Assembly: GCA_031177765.1 (NCBI GenBank)
Contig: JAPSKH010000001.1
Coordinates: forward strand, 45,917 to 109,916
Length of the DNA stretch: 64,000 bases
Direction: 5' to 3'
Source: Microbacterium sp.
GTDB taxonomy: Bacteria > Actinomycetota > Actinomycetes > Actinomycetales > Microbacteriaceae
In this document: piece by piece, positions 29,873-39,021 of the stretch
Numbering within the stretch: the stretch's first letter is position 1
Layout: each line of letters begins with the position of its first letter
The notes under the pieces: generated by a model
Told to the model about the DNA's origin: nothing
What the model saw: the letters and a program-made list of their open reading frames with translations, nothing else
Database searches by the model: none
Position numbers and translations under genes: made by a program

Positions 29873-29911
29873 GTTTCAGCCGCGGGACACCCTGTGTTTC
29901 CTTCGCGTTAC
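29873..29911 (-). promoter_or_regulatory. Candidate GlnR box upstream of amtB
   Basis: On the minus strand: GTAAC-N6-GAAAC-N7-GTCCC-N6-GAAAC, close to the actinobacterial GlnR consensus gTnAC-n6-GaAAC-n6-GtnAC-n6-GaAAC. Confidence 0.6.
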
Positions 29912-29966
29912 GCGTGCCGCCCGCCCGTAAACAACGTGTTTCGTGCCGCCGCGGGCTCGCTTCGGA

Positions 29967-30998
29967 TCAGGCGAGCGTCGAGGCCACGAGCCGGGAGATG
30001 GCGCGGAGGTACTTCTTGCGATAGCCGCCTGCCAGCATCTCCTCGGGGAAGACGAGGTCAAGCGAAGTGCCTGTGGCGCGGATCGGGAGCTCGGCGTCGT
30101 AGACGCGGTCGATGAAGGCGACGAAGCGCAGCGCGGCGGACTGGTCGGTGAAGGGCTCGACGTCCCGCATGCCGATGAGGTCCACGCCGTCGATGAGCTT
30201 GATGTATCGCGAGGGATGCACGCGCGCGAGGTGTGCGACGAGGTCGGTGAACCGGTCGTCCGAGGCGACGCCGCGCGCGGCGGCATCGGCGATGGCGGTC
30301 TCGTACGCCTCCGTCGCCAGCACGTCGGCGTGGCCGTCCAGTGCACGGTGGCGGTAGTCCGTGCCGTCGATGCGGATCGTTCGGAAGCTCGACGCCATGG
30401 CGTGGATCTCGCGCAGGAAGTCCTGTGCGGCGAAGCGGCCCTCGCCCAGCGCGTTCGGCGGGGTGTTGGATGTCGCGGCCAATCGCGTGCCCGAGGCCAC
30501 CAGCTCACCGAGCAGGCGGGTCATCACCATCGTGTCACCGGGGTCGTCGAGTTCGAACTCGTCGATGCACAGCAGATCCGACCCTCGGAACAGCTCCACG
30601 GTGTTCTGATAGCCGAGAGCGCCGACCAGCGCCGTGTACTCGATGAACGAGCCGAAATACTTCCGGCGCGCAGGCATGGCGTGGTACACGGCCGCGAGCA
30701 GATGCGTCTTGCCGACACCGAACCCGCCATCGAGGTAGACGCCCGGCTTGACCTCGGGGCGCTTCGCCCGGCGGAAGAAGCCGCCCTTCGCCGGCGCGGC
30801 CGCTCCCCCGGCGAACACCGTCAGCAGGTCCTTCGCCTCCTGCTGCGACGGGTAGGCGGCATCGGCCCGATACGTCTCGAACGTCGCGTCCGCGAACTGG
30901 GGCGGCGGCACGAGGGCCGCGACCATCTCGGCGCCGGCGAGCTGCGGCGTGCGCTCGGCGAGGTGGATGACGCCGGAGCGGGTCTCGGGGACGGTCAT
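29967..30998 (-). CDS. zapE: AFG1/ZapE family ATPase
   Basis: GVYLDGGFGVGKTHLLAAVYHA, LLCIDEFELDDPGDTMVMTRLLGEL, TSNTPPNALGEGRFAAQDFLREI. Confidence 0.92.
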   Translation of the reverse strand: MTVPETRSGVIHLAERTPQLAGAEMVAALVPPPQFADATFETYRADAAYPSQQEAKDLLTVFAGGAAAPAKGGFFRRAKRPEVKPGVYLDGGFGVGKTHLLAAVYHAMPARRKYFGSFIEYTALVGALGYQNTVELFRGSDLLCIDEFELDDPGDTMVMTRLLGELVASGTRLAATSNTPPNALGEGRFAAQDFLREIHAMASSFRTIRIDGTDYRHRALDGHADVLATEAYETAIADAAARGVASDDRFTDLVAHLARVHPSRYIKLIDGVDLIGMRDVEPFTDQSAALRFVAFIDRVYDAELPIRATGTSLDLVFPEEMLAGGYRKKYLRAISRLVASTLA

Positions 30999-31115
30999 GC
31001 GGATCCTGTGTCGGAGTCTTACGGGATGGCTGTGCCGCCGGCGCCGGGAATCTAATGTCGGAGGCGACGGTTCAACCCTAACCGTCACCGTCACCCGCCC
31101 CGACCGAGGAGCACC

Positions 31116-32021
31116 ATGGCCGTCGAGACCGACACGTCGTCCGAGAAGTTCGCCGAGTACGCCGAGCCGGGGCGTCTCGTCACGGGACAGTGGCTCCAGG
31201 AGCGACTGGGCCGGCCGGGCCTGGTCGTGGTCGAGTCCGACGAGGACGTCCTCCTGTACGAGACGGGGCACATCCCCGGCGCCGTCAAAGTCGACTGGCA
31301 CACCGAGCTCAACGACCCGGTCGTCCGCGACTACGTCGACGGCGAGGGCTTCGCCGAGCTGATGTCGCGCAAGGGCATCTCGCGCGAGGACACCGTGGTG
31401 ATCTACGGCGACAAGAACAACTGGTGGGCCGCCTACGCGCTGTGGGTGTTCTCGCTGTTCGGCCACGAGGATGTCCGGCTGCTCGACGGCGGCCGCGACA
31501 AGTGGATCGCAGAAGGCCGGCCCATCACGACCGAGGCGCCGTCGCGTCGCCCCACCGACTACCCCGTCGTCGAGCGGGACGACAGGCTGCTGAGGGCCTA
31601 CAAGGAGGACGTCCTCGCGCATCTGGGGAAGCCCCTGATCGATGTGCGGTCGCCCGAGGAGTACGACGGCACCCGGACCTCCGCGCCGGCGTACCCGGAG
31701 GAGGGCGCGCTGCGGGCCGGGCACATCCCGACGGCTCGCAGTGTGCCGTGGGCGCGCGCGGTCGCCGACGACGGCGGATTCAAGACGCGGGCCGAGCTGG
31801 ACGCGATCTACCGCGACGAGGTGGGCCTGCAGGAGGGCGAGCCGATCGTGGCCTACTGCCGCATCGGGGAGCGCTCGAGCCACACCTGGTTCGTCCTGAA
31901 GCACCTGCTCGGATTCGAGGACGTCCGCAACTACGACGGCTCCTGGACCGAGTGGGGCAGCGCGGTGCGGGTGCCGATCGCGACCGGGCCCGAGCCCGGT
32001 GAGGCGCCCGCCCGGCGCTGA
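31116..32021 (+). CDS. sseA: Thiosulfate/3-mercaptopyruvate sulfurtransferase (tandem rhodanese)
   Basis: Two rhodanese domains; active-site loop [20 protein letters not shown]. Confidence 0.9.
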   Translation: MAVETDTSSEKFAEYAEPGRLVTGQWLQERLGRPGLVVVESDEDVLLYETGHIPGAVKVDWHTELNDPVVRDYVDGEGFAELMSRKGISREDTVVIYGDKNNWWAAYALWVFSLFGHEDVRLLDGGRDKWIAEGRPITTEAPSRRPTDYPVVERDDRLLRAYKEDVLAHLGKPLIDVRSPEEYDGTRTSAPAYPEEGALRAGHIPTARSVPWARAVADDGGFKTRAELDAIYRDEVGLQEGEPIVAYCRIGERSSHTWFVLKHLLGFEDVRNYDGSWTEWGSAVRVPIATGPEPGEAPARR

Positions 32022-32050
32022 CGCGGTCGCGCGGTGGGACAATGGGACGG

Positions 32051-32500
32051 ATGACTGATACCGCCGTTCCCGAGCGCCTGGCCGAGATCCGGGACGAGTT
32101 CCTCGAGCTGCCCGAGGCCGAGCGCCTCCAGCTGCTCCTGGAGTACTCGCAGGAGCTGCCGCCGGTGCCTCCCGCGTACGACGGCCACCCTGAGCTGTGC
32201 GAGCGTGTGGTCGAGTGCCAGTCGCCGGTCTACATCGTCATCGACGTCGACGCCGACGGTGTGGTCGCCATGCATGCCACCGCCCCGCCCGAGGCGCCGA
32301 CCACGCGCGGTTTCGCGAGCATCCTCGTCCAGGGCCTCACGGGGCTGCGCGCCGAGGAGGTGCTGGCGATCCCCGCGGACTTCCCGCAGAGCATCGGCCT
32401 GACGCGCGCGGTGTCGCCGCTGCGCATCGCGGGCATGACCGGGATGCTGATGCGCGCGAAGCGCCAGGTGCTCGCCAGATCGGCGGCGGCGCCGGCCTAG
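32051..32500 (+). CDS. SufE family protein
   Basis: LPEAERLQLLLEYSQELPPVPPAYDGHPELCERVVECQSPVYIVIDVD: conserved SufE Cys loop. Confidence 0.9.
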   Translation: MTDTAVPERLAEIRDEFLELPEAERLQLLLEYSQELPPVPPAYDGHPELCERVVECQSPVYIVIDVDADGVVAMHATAPPEAPTTRGFASILVQGLTGLRAEEVLAIPADFPQSIGLTRAVSPLRIAGMTGMLMRAKRQVLARSAAAPA

Positions 32501-33699
32501 TCGCCGATCAGTCCGCGCGAGGCGAGCCACGTGCGGATGCTCTCGCTCCAGCGCTCTTCGTCGTAGTTCCACAGCTTCGTGTGACGGGCCACCTCGAACA
32601 CCTTCATCTCCACGAGATCCGGACGCGCGACGACGAGGTCGTGCGACGCGTCGGACGGCACGAACCCGTCATCGTCGCTGTGAAGGATGAGGATCGGATG
32701 CCGCAGCTCGGCGGCGCGGGCGACGACGTCGAGCTCGTCGAAGCGGATCGGAGCGCCCGCGCGCGTCAGCGGCGCCGCCCAGCCGGTCTGCAGGGCTTCG
32801 ATCGCGAGCCCGCTCACGGCCGTCGGCACGCGCAGAGCACGCGCCTGGTACTCCAGCACCACGCGCCAGTCCACGACGGGAGACTCCAGCACGAGACCGG
32901 AGATGAGATCGCGATGCGCCGAGTTCAGCGACAGCTGCAGGGCGATCGCACCTCCCATGGACCAGCCCATCACGATCACCCGTCGGGCGCCACGGCGACG
33001 GGCGAAGCCGACGGCGGCATCCACATCCCGCCACTCGGTCGCCCCGAGCGCGTAGGTGCCGGTGCGGCTCCGTGGTGCCTCGCCGTCGTTGCGGTACGAC
33101 ACCACGAGCGAGGTGACGCCCAGCGCGTGGAACACCGGGACTGCGCGCAGGCACTCCGCACGCGTCGTGCCTCGACCGTGGACCTGGATCACCCACGTCT
33201 CGCCGTTCCCCGCGGGGAAGAGCCAGGCCGGGCACGGCCCGGCGGGCGAGCCGATCAGCTCGGGCGTGAAGTCCAGGTGCAGCTGCTCGGGACGGTCGTA
33301 GTACCAGCCGCTGAAGGCCGCCTCGGGCGACAGGCGCGCATCGTGGCCGATATGGGTGAGGAGCTTGCGCTTGACGCTCACGTCGTCCTCGGACAGCACC
33401 GATCCGAGCTTGAGGTAGTCGGCGCTGCCGCTGGTGAACAGCCCGTACCGGCCGGGAAGGCGCGTGTCCGGCGTGCGGGCGAGCGTGATCGTCTGCGCCG
33501 CCGTGTCCAGCGACAGGATGCGGGTGTCCGGCACACGCTGGGCGGGCGTGACGACGCGGCGCGCCATGCGCACCGAGCCGCCGGCAAGGGCGGCGAGCAC
33601 GCCGATCAGGGCGACGCTCAGCATGGTGACGGCTGTCCTCACCGCGGCGAGGACAGCGGGAGATGCGCCGCCCATCGCGGCGCGCCTGGAGGCGACCAT
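32497..33699 (-). CDS. Alpha/beta hydrolase, N-terminal membrane-anchored
   Basis: N-terminal TM (VRTAVTMLSVALIGVLAALAGG), GWSMGGAIALQL nucleophile elbow, LILHSDDDGFVPSDAS. Confidence 0.88.
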   Translation of the reverse strand: MVASRRAAMGGASPAVLAAVRTAVTMLSVALIGVLAALAGGSVRMARRVVTPAQRVPDTRILSLDTAAQTITLARTPDTRLPGRYGLFTSGSADYLKLGSVLSEDDVSVKRKLLTHIGHDARLSPEAAFSGWYYDRPEQLHLDFTPELIGSPAGPCPAWLFPAGNGETWVIQVHGRGTTRAECLRAVPVFHALGVTSLVVSYRNDGEAPRSRTGTYALGATEWRDVDAAVGFARRRGARRVIVMGWSMGGAIALQLSLNSAHRDLISGLVLESPVVDWRVVLEYQARALRVPTAVSGLAIEALQTGWAAPLTRAGAPIRFDELDVVARAAELRHPILILHSDDDGFVPSDASHDLVVARPDLVEMKVFEVARHTKLWNYDEERWSESIRTWLASRGLIGD

Positions 33700-33724
33700 C
33701 GAGGCCTCAGCCTAGTCTGTCCGC

Positions 33725-34315
33725 GTGGCTGAGCATCGTCCTCCGGCGGCACCGACCTCGTTCGAGCAGGCGGCCGAAGCCGTGCGCGCGATGACGTTCC
33801 GCGAGGATCTGACCGTGCGCGAGATCACAGCGCCGGCCAATCTGGCACCGCACGCCATGGCGATCGCCGGGGACGTGCGCGCAGAGGAGCACGGCGTCGA
33901 CTCGCCCTACGGCACCGGCCGGCTGGTTCTGCTGCACGACCCCGACGAACCGGCCCCGTGGGACGGCCCCTGGCGGATCGTGTGCTTCGCGCAGGCGCCC
34001 CTCGAGCCCGACATCGGCGTCGACCCGCTTCTGGCGGACGTGGCCTGGTCATGGCTCACCGACGCGCTGGCTTCGCGTCACGCCGGCTTCCACTCCGCGT
34101 CCGGAACGGCGACGAAGACGCTGTCCAAGGGCTTCGGGTCCCTCGCGGCCGAGGGCGACGGCGCGCAGATCGAGCTTCGCGCCTCGTGGTCGCCGGAAGG
34201 CGCGATCGCTCCGCACGTGGAAGCATGGGCAGAGTTGGTATGCATGCTGGCGGGGCTCCCGCCGGGGTCGGAGGGGATCGCGATGCTGGGTTCGCGGAGG
34301 ATGGCGCGTGACTGA
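33725..34315 (+). CDS. DUF3000 family protein
   Basis: FEQAAEAVRAMTFREDLTVREITAPANLAPHAMAIAGDV...; located directly upstream of rnd as in other Actinobacteria. Confidence 0.85.
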   Translation: MAEHRPPAAPTSFEQAAEAVRAMTFREDLTVREITAPANLAPHAMAIAGDVRAEEHGVDSPYGTGRLVLLHDPDEPAPWDGPWRIVCFAQAPLEPDIGVDPLLADVAWSWLTDALASRHAGFHSASGTATKTLSKGFGSLAAEGDGAQIELRASWSPEGAIAPHVEAWAELVCMLAGLPPGSEGIAMLGSRRMARD

Positions 34316-35507
34316 ATACATCGTCATCGACGATGCGGCGGGACTGGCCGAAGCAGCGCGCCTGCTGCGCGCCGGCGAAGGCCCGGTCGCCGTCGACGTG
34401 GAGCGCGCCTCGGGGTTCCGCTACTCGCAGCGGGCGTACCTGGTGCAGGTCTACCGCCGCGGAGCCGGCGTGTTCCTGTTCGATCCCCCGCCGATCGAGG
34501 ACTTCGCCCCGCTGCAGGAGGCGATCGGCGGAGAGGAATGGGTGCTCCACGCGGCGAGCCAGGATCTGCCCTCCCTGCGTGAGCTGTCGCTGGAACCGGC
34601 ATCGCTGTTCGACACCGAGCTGGCAGCGCGCCTGCTCGGTCACGAGCGTGTCGGTCTCGGCGCCGTCGTCGAAGACACCCTGGGGATCACGCTGGCGAAG
34701 GCGCATTCCGCCTCGGACTGGTCGACGCGCCCGCTCCCGCAGGCGTGGCTGGAATACGCCGCGCTGGATGTCGTGCACCTGGTCGATGTGCGCGACGCCC
34801 TCGTCGCCGAGCTGGCCGAGCAGGGCAAGACCGACTTCGCCGCGCAGGAGTTCCAGGCGGTGCTCGAGCGCGAGCCGAAGCCCGCGCGAGAGGAGCCGTG
34901 GCGGCGGCTGAGCGGCCTGCACACGGTGCGTGGGCGCAAGAATCTGGCGGTCGCGCGCGAACTGTGGACCGCCCGCGAGGACTATGCCCGCGAGCAGGAT
35001 GTCGCCCCCGGCCGACTCGTCCCGGACCGCGCCCTCATCGCCGCCGTGCTGGCCGATCCGAAGTCGAAGAGCGCGCTCGCCGCCGTCAAGGAGTTCACGG
35101 GCCGGGCGAGCAGGTCCCAGCTCGACCGGTGGTGGGCGGCCATCGAAGCGGGTCGCGCGACGACGCAGCTCCCCCTCGAGCGCGCCACCGGCGGCGACAC
35201 GCTTCCCCCGCCGCGCGCCTGGGCGGACCGGAATCCGGAAGCGGACGCGAGGCTCAAGGCAGCCAGGCCCCGCATCGAGCAGCGCGCGGGCGAGCTCGGC
35301 ATGCCGACGGAGAATCTGCTGACGCCCGACGTGCTGAGACGGGTCGCGTGGGCCCCGCCGGAGCCGATCACCACAGCCGCCATCGCCGAGGCGCTGCAGG
35401 ATCTCGGCGCACGCACCTGGCAGATTGGGCAGACTGCACAGGTGATCGCCGATGCGTTTGTCGAATCCATGCAACCGGCCGTGACACCCTCGGAAGCCGC
35501 TTCGTAG
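34308..35507 (+). CDS. rnd: Ribonuclease D (3'-5' exonuclease with HRDC domain)
   Basis: VAVDVERASGFRYSQRAYLVQVYRRG, WVLHAASQDLPSLRELSLEPASLFDTELAARLLG, HRDC region. Confidence 0.92.
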   Translation: MTEYIVIDDAAGLAEAARLLRAGEGPVAVDVERASGFRYSQRAYLVQVYRRGAGVFLFDPPPIEDFAPLQEAIGGEEWVLHAASQDLPSLRELSLEPASLFDTELAARLLGHERVGLGAVVEDTLGITLAKAHSASDWSTRPLPQAWLEYAALDVVHLVDVRDALVAELAEQGKTDFAAQEFQAVLEREPKPAREEPWRRLSGLHTVRGRKNLAVARELWTAREDYAREQDVAPGRLVPDRALIAAVLADPKSKSALAAVKEFTGRASRSQLDRWWAAIEAGRATTQLPLERATGGDTLPPPRAWADRNPEADARLKAARPRIEQRAGELGMPTENLLTPDVLRRVAWAPPEPITTAAIAEALQDLGARTWQIGQTAQVIADAFVESMQPAVTPSEAAS

Positions 35508-35580
35508 GAATCCGCCACCCGATTCCCGACGCCTCCGAGCGCCCTCCTAGGCTGGCCGCATCCCTAGTTTTGGAGGCAGA

Positions 35581-36786
35581 GTGGCCGAGATTTCGGACGT
35601 CTTCTTCGTCGACGGCATGCGCACCCCGTTCGGGCGCGCCGGCGAGAAGGGCATGTACTGGAACACCCGCGCGGATGATCTGGCAGTGAAGGCCACGATC
35701 GGTCTGATGGAACGCAACCCCGCGGTGCCGAAGGACCGTGTCGACGACGTCGCGATCGCCGCGACCTCGCAGACCGGGGACCAGGGCCTCACCCTCGGTC
35801 GCAGCGTCGCCATCCTCGCGGGCCTGCCGCAGACCGTCCCCGGGTTCGCCATCGATCGCATGTGCGCCGGCGCGATGACCAGCGTCACGACCATGGCGGC
35901 CTCGATCGGCGTGGGCATGTACGACGTCGCCCTCGCAGGCGGCGTGGAGCACATGGGCCACCACCCGATCGGCGGCAACGCCGACCCGAACCCGCGCTTC
36001 GTCGCCGAGAAGATGGTCGACCCCGGCGCTCTCAACATGGGCGTGACGGCCGAGCGGATCTTCGACCGCTTCCCGCACCTGACCAAGGAGCGCTCCGACC
36101 GCTACGGCATGCTCTCGCAGCAGAAGGTCCAGGCCGCGTACGAGGCCGGCAGGATCCAGCCCGACCTGGTGCCGGTGGCCATCAAGGGCTCGGACGGCGC
36201 GTGGGGCCTGGCGACCGAGGACGAGGGGCGCCGCCCGCAGACCACGATGGAGGACCTGGCCGGTCTGAAGACGCCGTTCCGTCCGCACGGGCGCGTGACC
36301 GCCGGAACATCGTCGCCGCTGACCGACGGGGCGACCATGTCGCTGCTGGCCGGCGGCCGGGCGGTGAAGGAGCTGGGCCTGCAGCCCAAGATGCGGCTGG
36401 TGTCCTTCGCCTTCGCGGGCGTGCAGCCCGAGATCATGGGCATCGGGCCGATCCCGTCGACCGAGAAGGCCCTCAAGAAGGCCGGTCTCACCATCGCCGA
36501 CATCGGCCTGTTCGAGCTCAACGAGGCGTTCGCCATCCAGGTGATCTCGCTGCTGGACCACTTCGGCATCGCCGACGACGACCCGCGTGTGAACCCGTGG
36601 GGCGGCGCGATCGCATTCGGGCATCCGCTGGCGGCGTCCGGCGTGCGCCTCATGATCCAGCTCGCGGCTCAGTTCGCCGAGCGTCCCGACGTCCGCTACG
36701 GCCTCACCGCGATGTGCGTCGGCCTCGGCCAAGGCGGCTCGGTGATCTGGGAGAACCCGCACTACGACGGCAAGAAGAAGAAGTGA
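35581..36786 (+). CDS. fadA: Thiolase family protein (acetyl-CoA C-acyltransferase)
   Basis: FFVDGMRTPFGRAG, IDRMCAGAMTSVTTMA, NEAFAIQ, NPWGGAIAFGHPLAASG, MCVGLGQG. Confidence 0.93.
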   Translation: MAEISDVFFVDGMRTPFGRAGEKGMYWNTRADDLAVKATIGLMERNPAVPKDRVDDVAIAATSQTGDQGLTLGRSVAILAGLPQTVPGFAIDRMCAGAMTSVTTMAASIGVGMYDVALAGGVEHMGHHPIGGNADPNPRFVAEKMVDPGALNMGVTAERIFDRFPHLTKERSDRYGMLSQQKVQAAYEAGRIQPDLVPVAIKGSDGAWGLATEDEGRRPQTTMEDLAGLKTPFRPHGRVTAGTSSPLTDGATMSLLAGGRAVKELGLQPKMRLVSFAFAGVQPEIMGIGPIPSTEKALKKAGLTIADIGLFELNEAFAIQVISLLDHFGIADDDPRVNPWGGAIAFGHPLAASGVRLMIQLAAQFAERPDVRYGLTAMCVGLGQGGSVIWENPHYDGKKKK

Positions 36787-36797
36787 GACCGGGCTCG

Positions 36798-38942
36798 ATG
36801 ACGAACTACGACGAGATCGACTTCTCCCCCATCCAGGCCCTCGCCGGCGACGAGATCGTCACGCACTCGCGGGCGCGGGACATTCCCCTCCCCTCCGGCA
36901 GGGTGCTCGCCCTCATCACCCTCGACAACGGCCGGGACCACACCCGGCCGAACACGCTCGGCCCCGCGACCCTGACCGAGCTCGGCGAGACCCTCCAGAC
37001 CCTCAAGAGGCGTGCGGCGGCGGGCGAGATCCAGGCGGTCGGCATCACGGGCAAGCAGTACATCCTCGCCGCCGGCGCCGACCTGTCCGACATCTCACGG
37101 CTGGGCTCGAAGGACAACGCCCGCCTCATCGCCCAGCTGGGGCACCAGGTGCTGGGCTCGCTGTCGGAGCTGGGCGTGCCCTCGTTCGCGTTCGTCAACG
37201 GCCTCGCGCTCGGCGGTGGACTGGAGATCGCGCTGAACTCGACGTATCGCACCGTCGATGCCTCGGCAGCGGCCATCGCGCTCCCCGAGGTCTTCCTCGG
37301 GATCATCCCGGGATGGGGCGGCGCCTACCTTCTGCCGAACCTCATCGGGATCGAGAACGCGCTCGAGGTGGTCATCTCGAATCCGCTCAAGCAGAACCGA
37401 ATGCTCAAACCCCAGCAGGCCTTCGACTACGGCATCTTCGACGCGATCTTCCCCGCGTCGAACTATCTGGAGGACTCCCTCCGGTGGGCCGACGGCGTGC
37501 TGACCGGCGCGACCAAGGTCGTGCGGAAGAACGAGCCGGGCAAGCTGGAGCGGCTGACCAAGTGGCCGATCGCCGTCAAGATGGCCCGCGGGATGCTCGA
37601 ATCCAAGATCGGCACGGTCCCGCGCTCGCCGTACGTGGCACTGGAGCTGCTCGACAAGGCCAGGAGCGGCACGAAGGCCGAGGGCTTCGCGCGCGAGGAC
37701 GAGGCCCTGGCAGAGCTCGTCACCGGCGATCAGTTCGCGGCTTCGATGTACGCCTTCGATCTCGTGCAGAAGCGCGCCAAGCGGCCGGTCGGCGCGCCCG
37801 ACAAAGACCTCGCCAAGAAGGTCACGAAGGTCGGCATCATCGGCGCCGGGCTCATGGCGAGCCAGTTCGCCCTGCTGTTCGTGCGCAAGCTGCAGGTGCC
37901 GGTGCTCATCACCGACCTGGACCAGACCCGCGTCGACAAGGGGCTGGCGTACATCCACGAGGAGATCGGAAAGCTGGAGGCCAAGGGGCGCCTGGACGGC
38001 GACACCGCCAACAAGCTGCGCGCCCTCGTCACCGGCACGACCGACAAGACCCTGTACGCCGACTGCGACTTCGTCATCGAGGCGGTGTTCGAGGAGGTCG
38101 GCGTCAAGCAGCAGGTCTTCGGGGAGATCGAGCAGATCGTCGCCGAGGACACCGTCCTCGCCACCAACACGTCCTCGCTCTCGGTCGAGGAGATCGGCGC
38201 GAAGCTGGCCCATCCGGAGCGACTGGTCGGCTTCCACTTCTTCAACCCGGTCGCGGTCATGCCGCTGATCGAGATCGTGCGGACGCCGCAGACTTCGGAC
38301 GCCGCCCTGTCCACGGCCTTCGTCGTGGCCAAGAGCCTGGGCAAGAACGCGGTGCTCACCGCCGATGCACCCGGGTTCGTGGTGAACCGCCTGCTGGCGA
38401 AGGTCATGGGCGAAGCGGCGCGCGCGGTGTACGAGGGCACTCCCCTCCTCACGGTCGAGAAGGCGTTCGCTCCCCTCGGACTGCCGATGACGCCGTTCCA
38501 GCTCATCGACCTCGTGGGGTGGAAGGTCGCCGCGCACGTGCAGGACACCATGGCGACGGCGTTCCCCGACAGGTTCTACGCGAACGAGAACTTCCACCGG
38601 CTGGCGGAGCTGTCCGAGGTCGTCGAGAAGGACAAGAGCGGTCGTGTCACCGGCTGGAGCAAGGCGGCCGAGAAGGTGCTCAAGGGCGCCACAGGCTCGT
38701 CCCCGGCATCCGACGCGGAGATCCTCCGCCGCGTGCAGGACGGGCTGGCCTCCGAGATCCGCATCATGCTCGACGAGGGTGTGGTCCCTGAGGTCGAGGA
38801 CATCGATCTGTGCCTCATCCTCGGCGCCGGCTGGCCCTTCATCGACGGCGGCGCGTCCCCCTACCTCGATCGCGAGGGAGCCTCGGAGCGCGTGTTCGGC
38901 GATACGTTCCATCACCCGCCGATCCGCGGCATCGGCGGCTGA
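36798..38942 (+). CDS. fadB: 3-hydroxyacyl-CoA dehydrogenase/enoyl-CoA hydratase (FadB/FadJ type)
   Basis: N-terminal crotonase domain, KVGIIGAGLMASQFALLF Rossmann motif, C-terminal 3HCDH domain. Confidence 0.93.
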   Translation: MTNYDEIDFSPIQALAGDEIVTHSRARDIPLPSGRVLALITLDNGRDHTRPNTLGPATLTELGETLQTLKRRAAAGEIQAVGITGKQYILAAGADLSDISRLGSKDNARLIAQLGHQVLGSLSELGVPSFAFVNGLALGGGLEIALNSTYRTVDASAAAIALPEVFLGIIPGWGGAYLLPNLIGIENALEVVISNPLKQNRMLKPQQAFDYGIFDAIFPASNYLEDSLRWADGVLTGATKVVRKNEPGKLERLTKWPIAVKMARGMLESKIGTVPRSPYVALELLDKARSGTKAEGFAREDEALAELVTGDQFAASMYAFDLVQKRAKRPVGAPDKDLAKKVTKVGIIGAGLMASQFALLFVRKLQVPVLITDLDQTRVDKGLAYIHEEIGKLEAKGRLDGDTANKLRALVTGTTDKTLYADCDFVIEAVFEEVGVKQQVFGEIEQIVAEDTVLATNTSSLSVEEIGAKLAHPERLVGFHFFNPVAVMPLIEIVRTPQTSDAALSTAFVVAKSLGKNAVLTADAPGFVVNRLLAKVMGEAARAVYEGTPLLTVEKAFAPLGLPMTPFQLIDLVGWKVAAHVQDTMATAFPDRFYANENFHRLAELSEVVEKDKSGRVTGWSKAAEKVLKGATGSSPASDAEILRRVQDGLASEIRIMLDEGVVPEVEDIDLCLILGAGWPFIDGGASPYLDREGASERVFGDTFHHPPIRGIGG

Positions 38943-38966
38943 CGCAGGGTCGTCGACGGAGAGCGC

Positions 38967-39000
38967 CCCGGCGCGCGGCTCGCCGAGTCCGCGCCGGGGT
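38967..39000. terminator. Hairpin between convergent fadB and dxs
   Basis: CCCCGGCGCG ... CGCGCCGGGG inverted repeat, 10-bp stem, 14-nt loop. Confidence 0.5.
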
Positions 39001-39021
39001 GCCGTCGTTCCTGCCGGACGC

